A stretch of DNA of 21,633 nucleotides from a virus, in IMG/VR virus record IMGVR_UViG_3300001427_000001, positions 1 through 21,633 of that record; one strand, 5' to 3'. Shown piece by piece: positions 5,211-13,206 of this stretch (positions within the stretch are counted from its first letter, which is position 1; each line of letters opens with the position of its first letter). The notes below the pieces were generated by a model that was given only the letters and a program-made list of their open reading frames with translations, made no database searches and was not told where the DNA came from. A program made the translations under genes and the position numbers.

Positions 5211-5222
5211 GTGTCATGACAC
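5211..5222. promoter_or_regulatory. 12-bp palindrome GTGTCATGACAC at integrase start
   Basis: This perfect palindrome encloses the integrase ATG (5216-5218). The same 12-mer is at 18867-18878 and an 11/12 match surrounds the portal ATG. A regulator bound here would block transcription or a leaderless start. Confidence 0.45.
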
Positions 5223-6643
5223 ACACACTGACAGCCCACCCAGACCCTGCCATCATCTACCTGCGTCAGTCGCTGGACCGGACAGGCCAGCGCCTCGCCG
5301 TTGCCAGGCAGCTGGAAGCTAACCAAAGCCTTTGCGCTGCTAGGGGTATCCCTGTCCTGGAGGTTATTGAGGACAATGACGTGAGCGCCAGCAGCAGGAA
5401 GCGGCGCCCAGGCTTTGAACGCCTGGTGGGCATGATCACCAGCGGCCAGGTGCGCACCATCGTTGCCTATGCAGTGGACAGGCTCACGCGCACACTGCTG
5501 GACCTGGAGCGGCTGATAGACCTGGTGGAGCGCTATCAAGTCACAGTGGTCACGGTGTCCGGTGACCTGGACCTGTCCACTCCCGTTGGGCGCGCTGTGG
5601 CGCGCATCCTGGCCTCCATCGCGCGGCAGGAAGTAGAAGTGAAGGCAGCGCGCCAGCAGCTGCGCAACAAGCAGGCCCTGACCGATGGCATGCCCCTGGC
5701 TAGCGGCATGCGCACGGTGGGCTACGTAGATGCTGCCCTGTCGGCAGTCATCCCCAATGAGGTCACGCTGATTCAAGAGGGCTATGCCCAGCTCCTGGCT
5801 GGCGCCAGCACCAGCAGCATCGCGCGCCTGTGGAATGCCCAGGGGCTGCGCACCAGCCGCAATGGGAAGTGGACAGCTTCAACGGTGAAGATCGCCCTGA
5901 CCAATCCGCGCTATTCGGGTATCAGCGCCTATCGGGAGAATAGGCAAACGAAGCAAGTAATGGGCACCGGACGATGGACGGCCATTATTGACATGGATAC
6001 CTGGGAGGCTGCGCAGTCCATTCTGAATGACCCAGCGCGAAAGACCACCACAGGGCCAGCGCGTAAGTATCTGATGTCTGGAATGGCATTGTGTGCAGTG
6101 TGCGGTGAGCATTCTGTCTATTCCGCTCACGTCAGCGGGAAGCTGGTTTATCGCTGCCCCAAGCTGCACCTGTCCAGGCGCATTGAGCAGGTGGACGGCT
6201 ATGTGCGAGAGGTGGTCGCTGAGTATCTGCGCCAGCCTGGTGGCCCTCAGCTGGCCGCTGACACCAGCGACGCCAAGGCGCTGCGCCAGGAGGCTGCAGC
6301 GGTGCGCGCCAGGCTGGACAGGCTCACGGCCATGTTCATGGATGACCGGATAACTGAGGCGCAGCTGGACAGGGGCACAGCGGATGCCAGGGCGCGCCTG
6401 GAGGCCATCAGCAACGCTCAGGCAGCCAACGCTGGCCTGGGTGCGCTGGCGCCCCTGCTGGCCGCTGTGGACCCTGGGCAGGCCTTCCTGGATGCGCCCC
6501 TGGATGTCCAACGCACATTGGTGGACATGCTTGTCACGGTGCGCCTGTCCTCGCTGGGCAGGGGCAAGGGCAGAGCCCCGTTCGATCCCAGCACCATCCA
6601 GCTGGACTGGAAGGTGAGCGAGGCCACAGCCGTTGCTGCGTAA
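5216..6643 (+). CDS. int: Large serine recombinase (phage integrase)
   Basis: The protein is 475 aa and catalyses site-specific integration between attP and host attB through a covalent serine-DNA link. The catalytic motif is YLRQS with Ser19. The N-terminal resolvase domain continues through AYAVDRLTRTLLDLERLIDL (about 82-101) and the long helix VGRAVARILASIARQEVEVK. The recombinase domain follows (GMPLASGMRTVGY, then TSSIARLWNAQGLRTSRNGK). A zinc ribbon has Cys293, Cys296, Cys314 and possibly His318. A coiled coil (about 355-400, EAAAVRARLDRL) probably controls directionality. No dedicated directionality factor is recognisable. The predicted attP lies just upstream, and length and domain order match the family. 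Confidence 0.93.
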   Translation: MTHTLTAHPDPAIIYLRQSLDRTGQRLAVARQLEANQSLCAARGIPVLEVIEDNDVSASSRKRRPGFERLVGMITSGQVRTIVAYAVDRLTRTLLDLERLIDLVERYQVTVVTVSGDLDLSTPVGRAVARILASIARQEVEVKAARQQLRNKQALTDGMPLASGMRTVGYVDAALSAVIPNEVTLIQEGYAQLLAGASTSSIARLWNAQGLRTSRNGKWTASTVKIALTNPRYSGISAYRENRQTKQVMGTGRWTAIIDMDTWEAAQSILNDPARKTTTGPARKYLMSGMALCAVCGEHSVYSAHVSGKLVYRCPKLHLSRRIEQVDGYVREVVAEYLRQPGGPQLAADTSDAKALRQEAAAVRARLDRLTAMFMDDRITEAQLDRGTADARARLEAISNAQAANAGLGALAPLLAAVDPGQAFLDAPLDVQRTLVDMLVTVRLSSLGRGKGRAPFDPSTIQLDWKVSEATAVAA

Positions 6644-6709
6644 TGACTTACGGCTCAGCCCCGTCCCTTCTACGTACGTCCACACCACCCACTGAAAGGC
6701 TCAGAAGCA

Positions 6710-7042
6710 ATGCGAACGGCTCAGCTCCTCCTCACAGCCGCTGCCATCGGCGCGGCAGCCATCACCCTGACTGCCTGTGGCTCACAGGCTGCGCCAGCCA
6801 CCACCATGGCCAGCGACACCACCCACACATACACAGTCGGTCATGACATCAAAGCTGGCACCTACGTGGCCAACCAGCCGCTGGGCAAGGACTTCCGCTG
6901 TATGTGGGTGGTCAAGTCCCCAGAAGGCCTAGAGCTGGGGTCTGATGTCACCAAGGACAGCCACTTGGCCAAGCGTGTGCTGGTGCTGTCCGATGGCCAG
7001 GAAGTCATCACTGGCGGCTGTGGCACCTGGACCCTCACATGA
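6710..7042 (+). CDS. Secreted lipoprotein, possible lysogenic-conversion or exclusion factor
   Basis: The protein is 110 aa with a lipoprotein signal peptide: positive start (MRT), hydrophobic core (AAAIGAAAITL) and lipobox LTAC with Cys23, so it should be exported and anchored to the outer face of the membrane. The mature part has the pattern YTVGHDIKAGTYVANQP, CMWV, and a closing GGCGTWT with two Cys that may pair. This matches a small domain common in actinobacterial lipoproteins. It is co-oriented with the integrase, 66 bases downstream, in the position where temperate phages carry prophage-expressed genes. A superinfection-exclusion role is a reasonable guess by analogy with other phage lipoproteins, not shown by the sequence. 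GAAAGG lies upstream. Confidence 0.75.
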   Translation: MRTAQLLLTAAAIGAAAITLTACGSQAAPATTMASDTTHTYTVGHDIKAGTYVANQPLGKDFRCMWVVKSPEGLELGSDVTKDSHLAKRVLVLSDGQEVITGGCGTWTLT

Positions 7043-7215
7043 TGCGGATCTTGAGCCCCGACATGCCGCGCTACTGGTCTTGCGAATGTGGCGCCCGTAA
7101 GGGGCAGCCCTGCAGGTCCAGGACAGGCAGGCCCATCGCCTATCACGCATCGCGCGTCAATTCCGCAGTGCTGTGGCAGCGCTACGGCGCGCCGTCCGCA
7201 ACGGAGGCCCCGTAA
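7042..7215 (+). CDS. Small zinc-finger protein (57 aa)
   Basis: ATG 7042 follows the overlapping ATG at 7039, which forms an ATGA with the lipoprotein stop, so the two genes are translationally coupled. The protein has C-x-C-G-A at residues 14-18, G-x-P-C at 21-24, then Gly-Arg and a His at 35. This pattern (CxCGAxxGxPC...GR...H) is a small zinc finger often seen in actinophages, probably binding DNA or a protein partner. It ends 14 bases before the terminator at 7230. Being under 60 residues, it is easy to miss in automated calls. Confidence 0.65.
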   Translation: MRILSPDMPRYWSCECGARKGQPCRSRTGRPIAYHASRVNSAVLWQRYGAPSATEAP

Positions 7216-7229
7216 CGGATATTGTGACG

Positions 7230-7269
7230 AAAGAGCCCCCGCTGAGCCCCCACTCAGCGGGGGCTCTTT
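7230..7269. terminator. Bidirectional intrinsic terminator
   Basis: There is a perfect 17-bp stem: AAAGAGCCCCCGCTGAG (7230-7246) pairs with CTCAGCGGGGGCTCTTT (7253-7269) around the loop CCCCCA. Short A and T runs at the outer ends let it work in both directions. It stops the late operon arriving from the right and the integrase-lipoprotein transcript arriving from the left. The stop codon of the 7254-7406 gene lies within the right arm. Confidence 0.85.
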
Positions 7270-7406
7270 GGGTTCCCAGGGTGCCTGGTGTTGGGGTCAA
7301 GGATGGCCAGCACCCTGTCCACCTTGCTGGCAATGTCCCTGAGCAGCTGCTCAGTCCCTGGCGGCAGATCGCGGCCAGCCGTGTCGCTCACGTCACTGTT
7401 CGCCAT
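7254..7406 (-). CDS. Hypothetical 50-aa protein, last gene of late operon
   Basis: ATG 7406 has GAAAGAGG about 10 bases upstream. The peptide has a polar start and a short helix, LPPGTEQLLRDIASKVDRVL, followed by a Pro/Asn-rich tail. The helix resembles the short heptad segments of small phage proteins encoded after the tail genes, but no family is clear. Its stop codon lies inside the terminator. An upstream extension in the same frame (to 7520) would run into the tail-tip gene and has no ribosome site, so I reject it. Confidence 0.5.
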   Translation of the reverse strand: MANSDVSDTAGRDLPPGTEQLLRDIASKVDRVLAILDPNTRHPGNPKSPR

Positions 7407-7497
7407 GGTGGGGGCGCCTCTTTCCCAGGGGCCGTAGGGCCAAGCGAGTGTGTGAAGTAGTGGGAAGTAAGTAAGAGTGCAAGGACGCACTGTGGCA

Positions 7498-7914
7498 TCA
7501 GTAGCCCCATACGGAGACATTGAGGTGCTGGTAAGCGTTGCGGACCTGTTCGCCGCGCCCGTCCATCACCATGAAGCTAATTCCGCTCACGTTCAACGCC
7601 TCGTTGTTGAACAGGATGGAGCGGCCCAGGTCACGGATGCTGGCAAGGGACAGGGTGGCTGCCACCACCACAGTGGTGAAGCCCGTTGGCGCTACGCCCA
7701 TCCCAAACCCATCCAGCCCGATCTGCCAGTTGTTGATGCAGACGTGACGCACCTTTGACCTGTCATAGGCTGCGCTACCAGCCCAGGGCGGTTGCCCGGG
7801 GAACAGGTCAGCCGGGCGAAGGTTGTCACCGATCCCAGCGATGATCGCGGCGCCGTCGCGTACCGGGTCGGTGGGCAGCGGCACCACATATCCGAACGGC
7901 GTTGTTCTAGTCAT
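7498..7914 (-). CDS. Putative tail-tip / minor tail protein
   Basis: The protein is 138 aa from ATG 7914, overlapping the 7907-8056 gene by 8 bases. The opening MTRTTPFGYVVPLPTDPVRD, followed by GAAIIAGIGDN, is a common start of short actinophage proteins encoded after the minor tail genes. The rest is beta-rich with many aromatic and Gly residues (FGMGVAPTGFTTVVVAATLS), as in small receptor-binding or tail-tip proteins. No catalytic motif is visible. Being distal in the tail gene cluster supports a role at the tail tip; receptor binding is inference. Confidence 0.6.
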   Translation of the reverse strand: MTRTTPFGYVVPLPTDPVRDGAAIIAGIGDNLRPADLFPGQPPWAGSAAYDRSKVRHVCINNWQIGLDGFGMGVAPTGFTTVVVAATLSLASIRDLGRSILFNNEALNVSGISFMVMDGRGEQVRNAYQHLNVSVWGY

Positions 7915-8056
7915 CGCGCTGCCCCGTTCCCCCCTGGTCGGATTCCGCGCGTTGCTCACGTTCGATCTGGTCGCGCAGCTGATCAGCAAAGGCTTGCATT
8001 GCGGGGTCTATTGGTGACACGTAGCCTACTGGCGGCCAGCCGTCGTCATCGCTCAT
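7907..8056 (-). CDS. Hypothetical 49-aa tail-region protein
   Basis: ATG 8056 lies 2 bases after the minor tail gene's stop and has the ribosome site AAAGGTG in the end of that gene. The sequence is acidic: MSDDDGWPPVGYVSPIDPAM, then a helix QAFADQLRDQIEREQRAE. Its helical, charged tail and its place between two tail proteins suggest a structural or chaperone role, but the family is not recognised. Confidence 0.55.
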   Translation of the reverse strand: MSDDDGWPPVGYVSPIDPAMQAFADQLRDQIEREQRAESDQGGTGQRDD

Positions 8057-8058
8057 TG

Positions 8059-9975
8059 TCAATTCACCTTTACACCAGACAGATCCACCCAGCGGATGCT
8101 GGGATGGAAGTCCTGCCATCTCCAGGCAGTGACAGGGTGCGGGGTGCTGGGCATGTCCTCCCATTTACAGGACACTCCAGCGGCTGTGGGCGCGCTGGTG
8201 ATCATATCCAGCTGCCAGGCGCCGTCATGGCTGGTATAGGTGCCCCCTTCGACAAACAGGGGCACCTGAGCGCGCCCATCGACTGGGGACCAGGGTGGCA
8301 GGTTGGTGACCAGCACTGGGCAGCCGTTGCGCGTGGTGCCATCCAGCAGCGTCATCATGCGTGTCAGCTGGTCGCTGGTCATGGCATCGGACACCAGCGC
8401 ATCCCAGGTGAGCCCAGAGATACGCCAGCCAGGTGAGCTGGTGCGCCCCAGGATGTTCGCAGCCAGTCTGGCTGCATCGGCTTGCGCGGCCAGCTGGGTG
8501 GAGACAGCAACGCGCCTGGTCCCCATCCTGGCCTCTAGCACAGGGTCAGCAGTGGTCACCACGCTGTCAGTCGGCGCAGGCTGGCCCTTGTCGTTCAGGG
8601 TCTGCTCACGCCAGGTCACAGCAACCCTGGTGGATACGTCCGCCACGTCCTGTACCCAGCGCACAGGGTCACGCGATAGATCACAGGCATCCAGGGTGAC
8701 CTGGCCAGGCACGCTGTCCATCGGGCCGATGGTCACGATGCCGCTGGCGCCCTGGCTGAGCCCTGACAGCGCTGGCCGCTGGCCCAGTGCCTCCATGTCC
8801 AGGTAGGGGCCAGTGGTCAGGCTGGTGGCGCACCAGAGCACTGAATCAGCGGATATGGCCAGCTCCTGCAGCAGGGTGAGCGCGCCCTGCCTGTCCACAT
8901 CACGCCAGGACACCTGCAGAGGCGCTGGGGCGCTGTCTATCTGGTATTTGATGGGTTGCCCTGACAGGGTGACGATGCGGGCAAACCTGGTGTCTAGGCG
9001 CTCAGCCAGCCAGGGCTCATCTCCCACATCCCTGTTGGCCAGCTCGCTGCGCTGGTCCTGCGCTGTGATGTCGATCAGCGTTGCGCCACTCCCAGTGTCA
9101 AAGCGCGCTTCCATGTCCGTGATGCGCCCTGAGAACACCAGGCCGCTGCGCTGGGTGCCCGCTCCTGGTGCTGTCAGCTTGACGTTATCCACAGCGAAGG
9201 TGGACAGGTCCAGCCAGCTGCGGCTGTCCAGGGCATTCCATGGGGTGCGGTCCAGCTCATTCCAGGCTGGCCCCGTAGGGCTGACCACCACGCGGATGCC
9301 CTGCCAGGCATCAGGGGTCGGCACGTACGTGACGGCAGCCCCGGTCACGTTCAGCGGGATGTCACTACGCTGCGCGCCTCGCTGCCAGGGCGCCAGGTAG
9401 TCCAGCGGATAGGCAGCCGCGCGCCAGCCTGTGTAGCCAGCGAAGGCAGCAGGCAGGGTCACCAGGACTGCAGCAGCCCAGCTCTGCCCAGCCTTGGGTC
9501 TGGGCACCGCATCCCAGGCCGCTGGGTTGCCCCCCTGAGACTCAGAAGGGCCAGGGGTGAAGTCCAGCACCACAGGCTGGGTGGCTTTGTCAGCGACCAG
9601 CTTGAGCGCCCCTGTGCCGCCCAGGCTGGCACTGCCGTTCTCAGCCACCAGGGGTGGCAATGGTGGGGCTGTGAATTGATGGTCCATCAGCACCACAGCG
9701 CCTGGCGCTGGGTAGACAGTCGCATCAGCGCGCACGGACAGGGTGCGCCCGATGCCCACCAGCTCCCTGAACGACTGGCCCCCCAACGCATCCAGCAGCG
9801 TCAACACACAGGTGGCTGGCGCTGGCTGGTCCAGGATGGTGGAGCGACCCCATTGCACGCGCAGCCCCGACAGCACCATCGGCGCCAGGCTGTCTACGTC
9901 CCTGCCGTCCGATAGCTGTACGCCATCGCACCAGACAGACACGGCAGGGGGGCGCATGCGCCCTGGCAGGGTCAT
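8059..9975 (-). CDS. Minor tail protein (baseplate/hub region)
   Basis: The protein is 638 aa from ATG 9975, overlapping the tape measure stop as ATGA. It opens with a beta-rich domain (PAVSVWCDGVQLSDGRDVDS) and has a middle region with lectin-like strands and many Trp. It then has a phage-tail segment, LVFSGRITDMEARFDTGSGA, followed by TLIDITAQDQRSELANRDVG. This last pattern is typical of minor tail proteins directly downstream of the tape measure in actinophages. These form the tail tip hub that holds the fibres. No peptidase or lysozyme motif is visible. Confidence 0.75.
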   Translation of the reverse strand: MTLPGRMRPPAVSVWCDGVQLSDGRDVDSLAPMVLSGLRVQWGRSTILDQPAPATCVLTLLDALGGQSFRELVGIGRTLSVRADATVYPAPGAVVLMDHQFTAPPLPPLVAENGSASLGGTGALKLVADKATQPVVLDFTPGPSESQGGNPAAWDAVPRPKAGQSWAAAVLVTLPAAFAGYTGWRAAAYPLDYLAPWQRGAQRSDIPLNVTGAAVTYVPTPDAWQGIRVVVSPTGPAWNELDRTPWNALDSRSWLDLSTFAVDNVKLTAPGAGTQRSGLVFSGRITDMEARFDTGSGATLIDITAQDQRSELANRDVGDEPWLAERLDTRFARIVTLSGQPIKYQIDSAPAPLQVSWRDVDRQGALTLLQELAISADSVLWCATSLTTGPYLDMEALGQRPALSGLSQGASGIVTIGPMDSVPGQVTLDACDLSRDPVRWVQDVADVSTRVAVTWREQTLNDKGQPAPTDSVVTTADPVLEARMGTRRVAVSTQLAAQADAARLAANILGRTSSPGWRISGLTWDALVSDAMTSDQLTRMMTLLDGTTRNGCPVLVTNLPPWSPVDGRAQVPLFVEGGTYTSHDGAWQLDMITSAPTAAGVSCKWEDMPSTPHPVTAWRWQDFHPSIRWVDLSGVKVN

Positions 9976-12770
9976 CGCGCGCTCACCGTGACCCCATGCA
10001 CCCTGCGCTCACGCTCCTGCAGCAGCGCCAGCACCCTGCGCGCGATGGCATCGCTGCTGTCCAGCCCTCCGCTCACGTTTATCTCATAGGTCACTGATCC
10101 CACATCCGCTGCCTGGCTTGGGGTTCCCAGGCGTAGTGGTGGATAAGCGGCTGGGCTGAAGCCAGGCGCGCGCAGCCCCATGAGCGCCATGGGGGCCACT
10201 GTCTGGGGCACTCCCGCTGCAGAGCGCGCGCCGACACTCCTGGGGATAGCGGCCACTGCGGCAGCTGCAGCGGCAGTGTTGGCTGTCACGTTGATGGTTG
10301 CTGTGTAGCTGCCCCGAGTGATGGCGTTGATGGCGCTCTGGGCTGGGCTGGTGTTGGCATCCACTGTGATGGTCAGGGTGCGTGACTGGGTGACCAGGGC
10401 TGTAATGGCCTGCTGCGCTGCAGTGGTGTTGGCCTGCACTGTCACTGGCGTGGTGCTGCGCTGGGTCTGGGTGAAGCCATTCGCAGTGCTGTTGGCCTGG
10501 CTGGGGTCTGCCGTCACGCTGACCGGCGCAGTGGTGCGCTTAGCGTTCACAAAGTCATTGACCGTGCCCTGCGCTGCCTGTGCGTTGGCGTCCACCTTCA
10601 CCGTATTGCCCAGCTGCTGCTGCACCAGCTGGGTGAATGCGCCCTGAGCTGGCGCCACAGTCGCGGTGACAGTGACTGCCTTGGGGTCTATCTGCGCCTT
10701 CTGCAGGTCACTGACAGCCTGGTCTGCCTGTTGGTCCTGGGCTATCAGCTGGAATGTCTTGGGGTCTATCTGTGTGCCCTGAACGATGCCCAGCTTTGCG
10801 GCCAGGGTCGCTGCCTGGTCGGCGCTGAGCCCAGCACCTGTGGCCATCGTGATAAATGCCTGGTAGGCGCTGTCGGCAGCAGCGCTGGCCGCTGCCATGG
10901 CTGCGCTGGCATTGTTGCTGCCCCCAGCATTTTGGTAGGCAGCGACAGTGCTTGTTGCATAGGCAGTTTGGACCCTCACTAGCTGGTCATACAGGGATGA
11001 GCCCTCAGCGGTACTGGTCAGCGCTGCGGCATTCCAGGTGGTCAGCGCGTCAGTGTTGATGCCTCCCTTAGCGGCGCTGTCCTGGAAGGCGCTAGCAGTA
11101 TTGCGCAGCGTGTCATTCAGCAGCTTGGCCGCATCGTCCATGGCTGGGGTGCGACCAGCGGCCAGGTCCATCTGCACGACAAAGAATTGAACCGCTGTCG
11201 ATGCCTGGTCAGCGGCAGCCTTCACACTGTCCAGCGCTTGCTTGACTGCCGTCTGGGCTGCGGCTGCCTTGGCTGCCTCCAGCGACGCCTTGGCCTGCTC
11301 CTCCGCTGCCTTCTGTTGCGCTGCAGCAGCTTCCGCTGTGGCTGCGCTGCTCTGCTGTGTGGCCCCGGTGGCTGCCTGCTCCGCTGCCTGAAATGCCAGC
11401 TTCTGCTGCGCGTATTTCTCAGCCTGCTGGCCAGCGCCGGTCATAGCCAGTGCCGACACAGCCAGCTCTGGCCCCATCTCCCCCAGGGCAGCGTTGATGG
11501 CATCAATGGCCTGCTGGCTCAGCTTGCTCTGGTCGGTCATGAAGTTCATGGCATCGCCGTATGAAATGCCCTGGGAGACAAGGCCTTTGAATGCGTCGCT
11601 GTTTTCCAGGGTGGTGCGCTTTAGGTCATCGAAAGCTGAGGTTGCCTGGCCCCCGGTGCGTACCAACTCGTCACCCAGCGACTGCACAGCCGACTGAAAG
11701 TCAGCCGCGCGTTGCTTGGCTTCTGCCATGGTGCTGGTCAGCTCACCGATCAGCAGCATGCCTGCGCCCAGCAGCGCCCCGGCGCCCAGAACCTTGCCGA
11801 TATTGCCCATCGCGCTCCTGAACCCATCCGCGGATGTGGTGGCGTTGCGCATGGATGTGGACAGGCTGGACAGCATCCCAGCAATGGGGCTGAATTTCCA
11901 CAGCGCCATGCCAACGGCCACCGCCAGGATGGGGGTGGGTAGGTCCAGCACCCAGCCAGCAAAGGCAGCAAGGGGGCCAAGGATGGTGCTAATGGCAGGC
12001 GCCATGTCCCCCAGTGCTTTGCCCAGGCTGGACAGCGCGGGCAGCAGCGCAGAGCCCACATCAGCAATGCTGTTCTCCCATATGGCATTGAGCTGCTGCA
12101 TCACGCTGGCGTAGCTGTCAGCCTCGCGCGCAGCCGCGCCCTGGCTGTCCGCTGACTGTTTGTAGATCAGCGCCAGGGTGGCCTGTTGGGTGGCAGCCTG
12201 TTTGGCTGCGCTGGTGCTGGTGTCCAGCCCCTCAGCCATAATCTCAGCGTCAATGGCTGCCTGGTTCAGGCTGATGCCGTAACGCTCGATAGGGTCACGC
12301 TCACCCTTGAGCGCCGATGACAGCGCGTCCACAGCCTCAGCTGTGGTGCCCCCGAACATGGCAGCCAGGTCAGCGCCTTTGGCGATAATCTCCTGGGTCT
12401 TGGGCGCCAGCTGATCCATGGCCACGCCAGCGTTCTTGAGCTGGCTACCAATCACGGTGGCCAGCTCCTGGTAGGCAGACTTACTGAGCCCCAACGACTG
12501 TGCAGCATCGGTGCTGAATTGCTTCACAGCATCGGCGCTGCCTTTGAAGACAGCTTCCACAGCGCCCGATGACTGCTGCAGCCTGCTGGCAGCATCCACA
12601 GCTGACTGCATGAAGGCGCCGACACCAGCAAAGGCAGCGGCTGCCTTGACCATGCTGGCCAGCTTGTCTGTGGTACTGCCTGCAGCGTCACCTACCTGGC
12701 GCAGCTCGCTGGCGCCCTGGGCAGCATCCACCAGCACACGGATGCTGAGACTGGCTGACCTGGATGCCAT
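9972..12770 (-). CDS. Tape measure protein
   Basis: The protein is 932 aa from ATG 12770, which follows the chaperone frameshift stop by one base (TGAgATG); the frame stays open upstream only within chaperone coding sequence. It is the longest gene here, very Ala/Gln-rich and helical. It has hydrophobic segments (PLAAFAGWVLDLPTPILAVA; VLGAGALLGAGMLLIGEL) that may insert into the host membrane during DNA ejection. Around 10240-10680 the protein has tandem repeats of roughly 30-34 residues with V-x-V-x-A-(N/D)...A strands, such as VTVQANTTAAQQAITALV and TITVDANTSPAQSAINAI. The protein sets tail length; by the usual 0.15 nm per residue the tail should be about 140 nm. No lysozyme or peptidase motif is seen. 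Confidence 0.92.
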   Translation of the reverse strand: MASRSASLSIRVLVDAAQGASELRQVGDAAGSTTDKLASMVKAAAAFAGVGAFMQSAVDAASRLQQSSGAVEAVFKGSADAVKQFSTDAAQSLGLSKSAYQELATVIGSQLKNAGVAMDQLAPKTQEIIAKGADLAAMFGGTTAEAVDALSSALKGERDPIERYGISLNQAAIDAEIMAEGLDTSTSAAKQAATQQATLALIYKQSADSQGAAAREADSYASVMQQLNAIWENSIADVGSALLPALSSLGKALGDMAPAISTILGPLAAFAGWVLDLPTPILAVAVGMALWKFSPIAGMLSSLSTSMRNATTSADGFRSAMGNIGKVLGAGALLGAGMLLIGELTSTMAEAKQRAADFQSAVQSLGDELVRTGGQATSAFDDLKRTTLENSDAFKGLVSQGISYGDAMNFMTDQSKLSQQAIDAINAALGEMGPELAVSALAMTGAGQQAEKYAQQKLAFQAAEQAATGATQQSSAATAEAAAAQQKAAEEQAKASLEAAKAAAAQTAVKQALDSVKAAADQASTAVQFFVVQMDLAAGRTPAMDDAAKLLNDTLRNTASAFQDSAAKGGINTDALTTWNAAALTSTAEGSSLYDQLVRVQTAYATSTVAAYQNAGGSNNASAAMAAASAAADSAYQAFITMATGAGLSADQAATLAAKLGIVQGTQIDPKTFQLIAQDQQADQAVSDLQKAQIDPKAVTVTATVAPAQGAFTQLVQQQLGNTVKVDANAQAAQGTVNDFVNAKRTTAPVSVTADPSQANSTANGFTQTQRSTTPVTVQANTTAAQQAITALVTQSRTLTITVDANTSPAQSAINAITRGSYTATINVTANTAAAAAAVAAIPRSVGARSAAGVPQTVAPMALMGLRAPGFSPAAYPPLRLGTPSQAADVGSVTYEINVSGGLDSSDAIARRVLALLQERERRVHGVTVSAR
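10240..10680 (-). repeat. Tandem protein repeats within tape measure C-terminus
   Basis: Five or six degenerate units encode a beta strand with V-x-V-x-A/D-N followed by an A-rich helix, each about 30-34 residues. Units are diverged at DNA level, so they look old rather than recently expanded. Such units are known in other tape measure proteins and are places where tail length can change by gain or loss. Confidence 0.5.
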
Positions 12771-12771
12771 C

Positions 12772-13205
12772 TCACGCGCCCTTCCGTCGTTTGCGTTCTG
12801 CTGCTCTGGATTCCGCTGCGCGCTGTTCGTAGATGTCCACCACAGTGGCCAGCACATCGTCCCCCTGGTCCAGCCAGGTGGTCACCGGAATGCTGGTAGC
12901 CAGGCTCAGCTCTGTCAGGAATCGACCCCAGGTGCCGTCACCGTAGGGTCCAGCTCTGTCGGCTGCCCATCAGCTGACACGCAATCATCCAGGAAGGCCT
13001 CCCAGGGCTTGTCATAGAGCCCCAGGCGCCTGGAGGCATGCCACGCCAGGAAAGCCTCCCAGCGCGCAGTGTTCTCACTCATGGACCCCCACGGGGGGCG
13101 CTGGCGTTTGGCTGTGTCGTCGTACGCCACGTAATCCTTGGTGGTGGTGCGCACATCCCACTCATCACCGTTGGCCATCGTGATGTGGATGGCTAGCTGC
13201 TTCAT
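12772..13205 (-). CDS. Tail assembly chaperone, -1 frameshift product (gpGT-like)
   Basis: The short chaperone frame stops at 12915, but the -1 frame is open from 12969 to a TGA at 12772. It reads GTWGRFLTELSLATSIPVTT, then WLDQGDDVLATVVDIYEQRA, then a basic helix ending RKRRKGA. It has no start codon of its own and ends one base before the tape measure ATG. This is the arrangement in which siphophages make a longer chaperone by programmed -1 slippage; the GT form recruits the tape measure to tail tube subunits. Shift at CCT (to CCC) within GGACCCTAC would give 144 aa. No perfect X-XXY-YYZ heptamer is visible between the -1 stop (12972-12970) and the zero-frame stop, so the exact site is uncertain. 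Confidence 0.75.
12915..13205 (-). CDS. Tail assembly chaperone, short form (gpG-like)
   Basis: The protein is 96 aa from ATG 13205, one base after the upstream stop codon (13207-13209). It opens MKQLAIHITMANGDEWDVRT and continues with a helical middle (ENTARWEAFLAWHASRRLGL, then YDKPWEAFLDD). Position between the major tail protein and the tape measure, acidic helical character and the overlapping -1 frame identify it as the first half of the G/GT chaperone pair. These proteins coat the tape measure and are not in the final virion. Confidence 0.75.
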   Translation of the reverse strand: MKQLAIHITMANGDEWDVRTTTKDYVAYDDTAKRQRPPWGSMSENTARWEAFLAWHASRRLGLYDKPWEAFLDDCVSADGQPTELDPTVTAPGVDS

Positions 13206-13206
13206 C

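Noticed and set aside
5153-5776. 207-aa open frame on the minus strand opposite the integrase
   Set aside because: It is the antisense shadow of the integrase N-terminus, with biased composition and no ribosome site.
5879-6688. 269-aa open frame on the minus strand
   Set aside because: It is opposite the integrase C-terminal half. High GC makes long antisense frames common here, and the protein has no family features.
7792-8436. 214-aa plus-strand frame
   Set aside because: It is antisense to three tail genes that have ribosome sites and coupled starts.
12771-12857. Tape measure extension to ATG 12857
   Set aside because: That segment encodes the chaperone GT extension in another frame. 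ATG 12770 immediately after its stop is the natural start.
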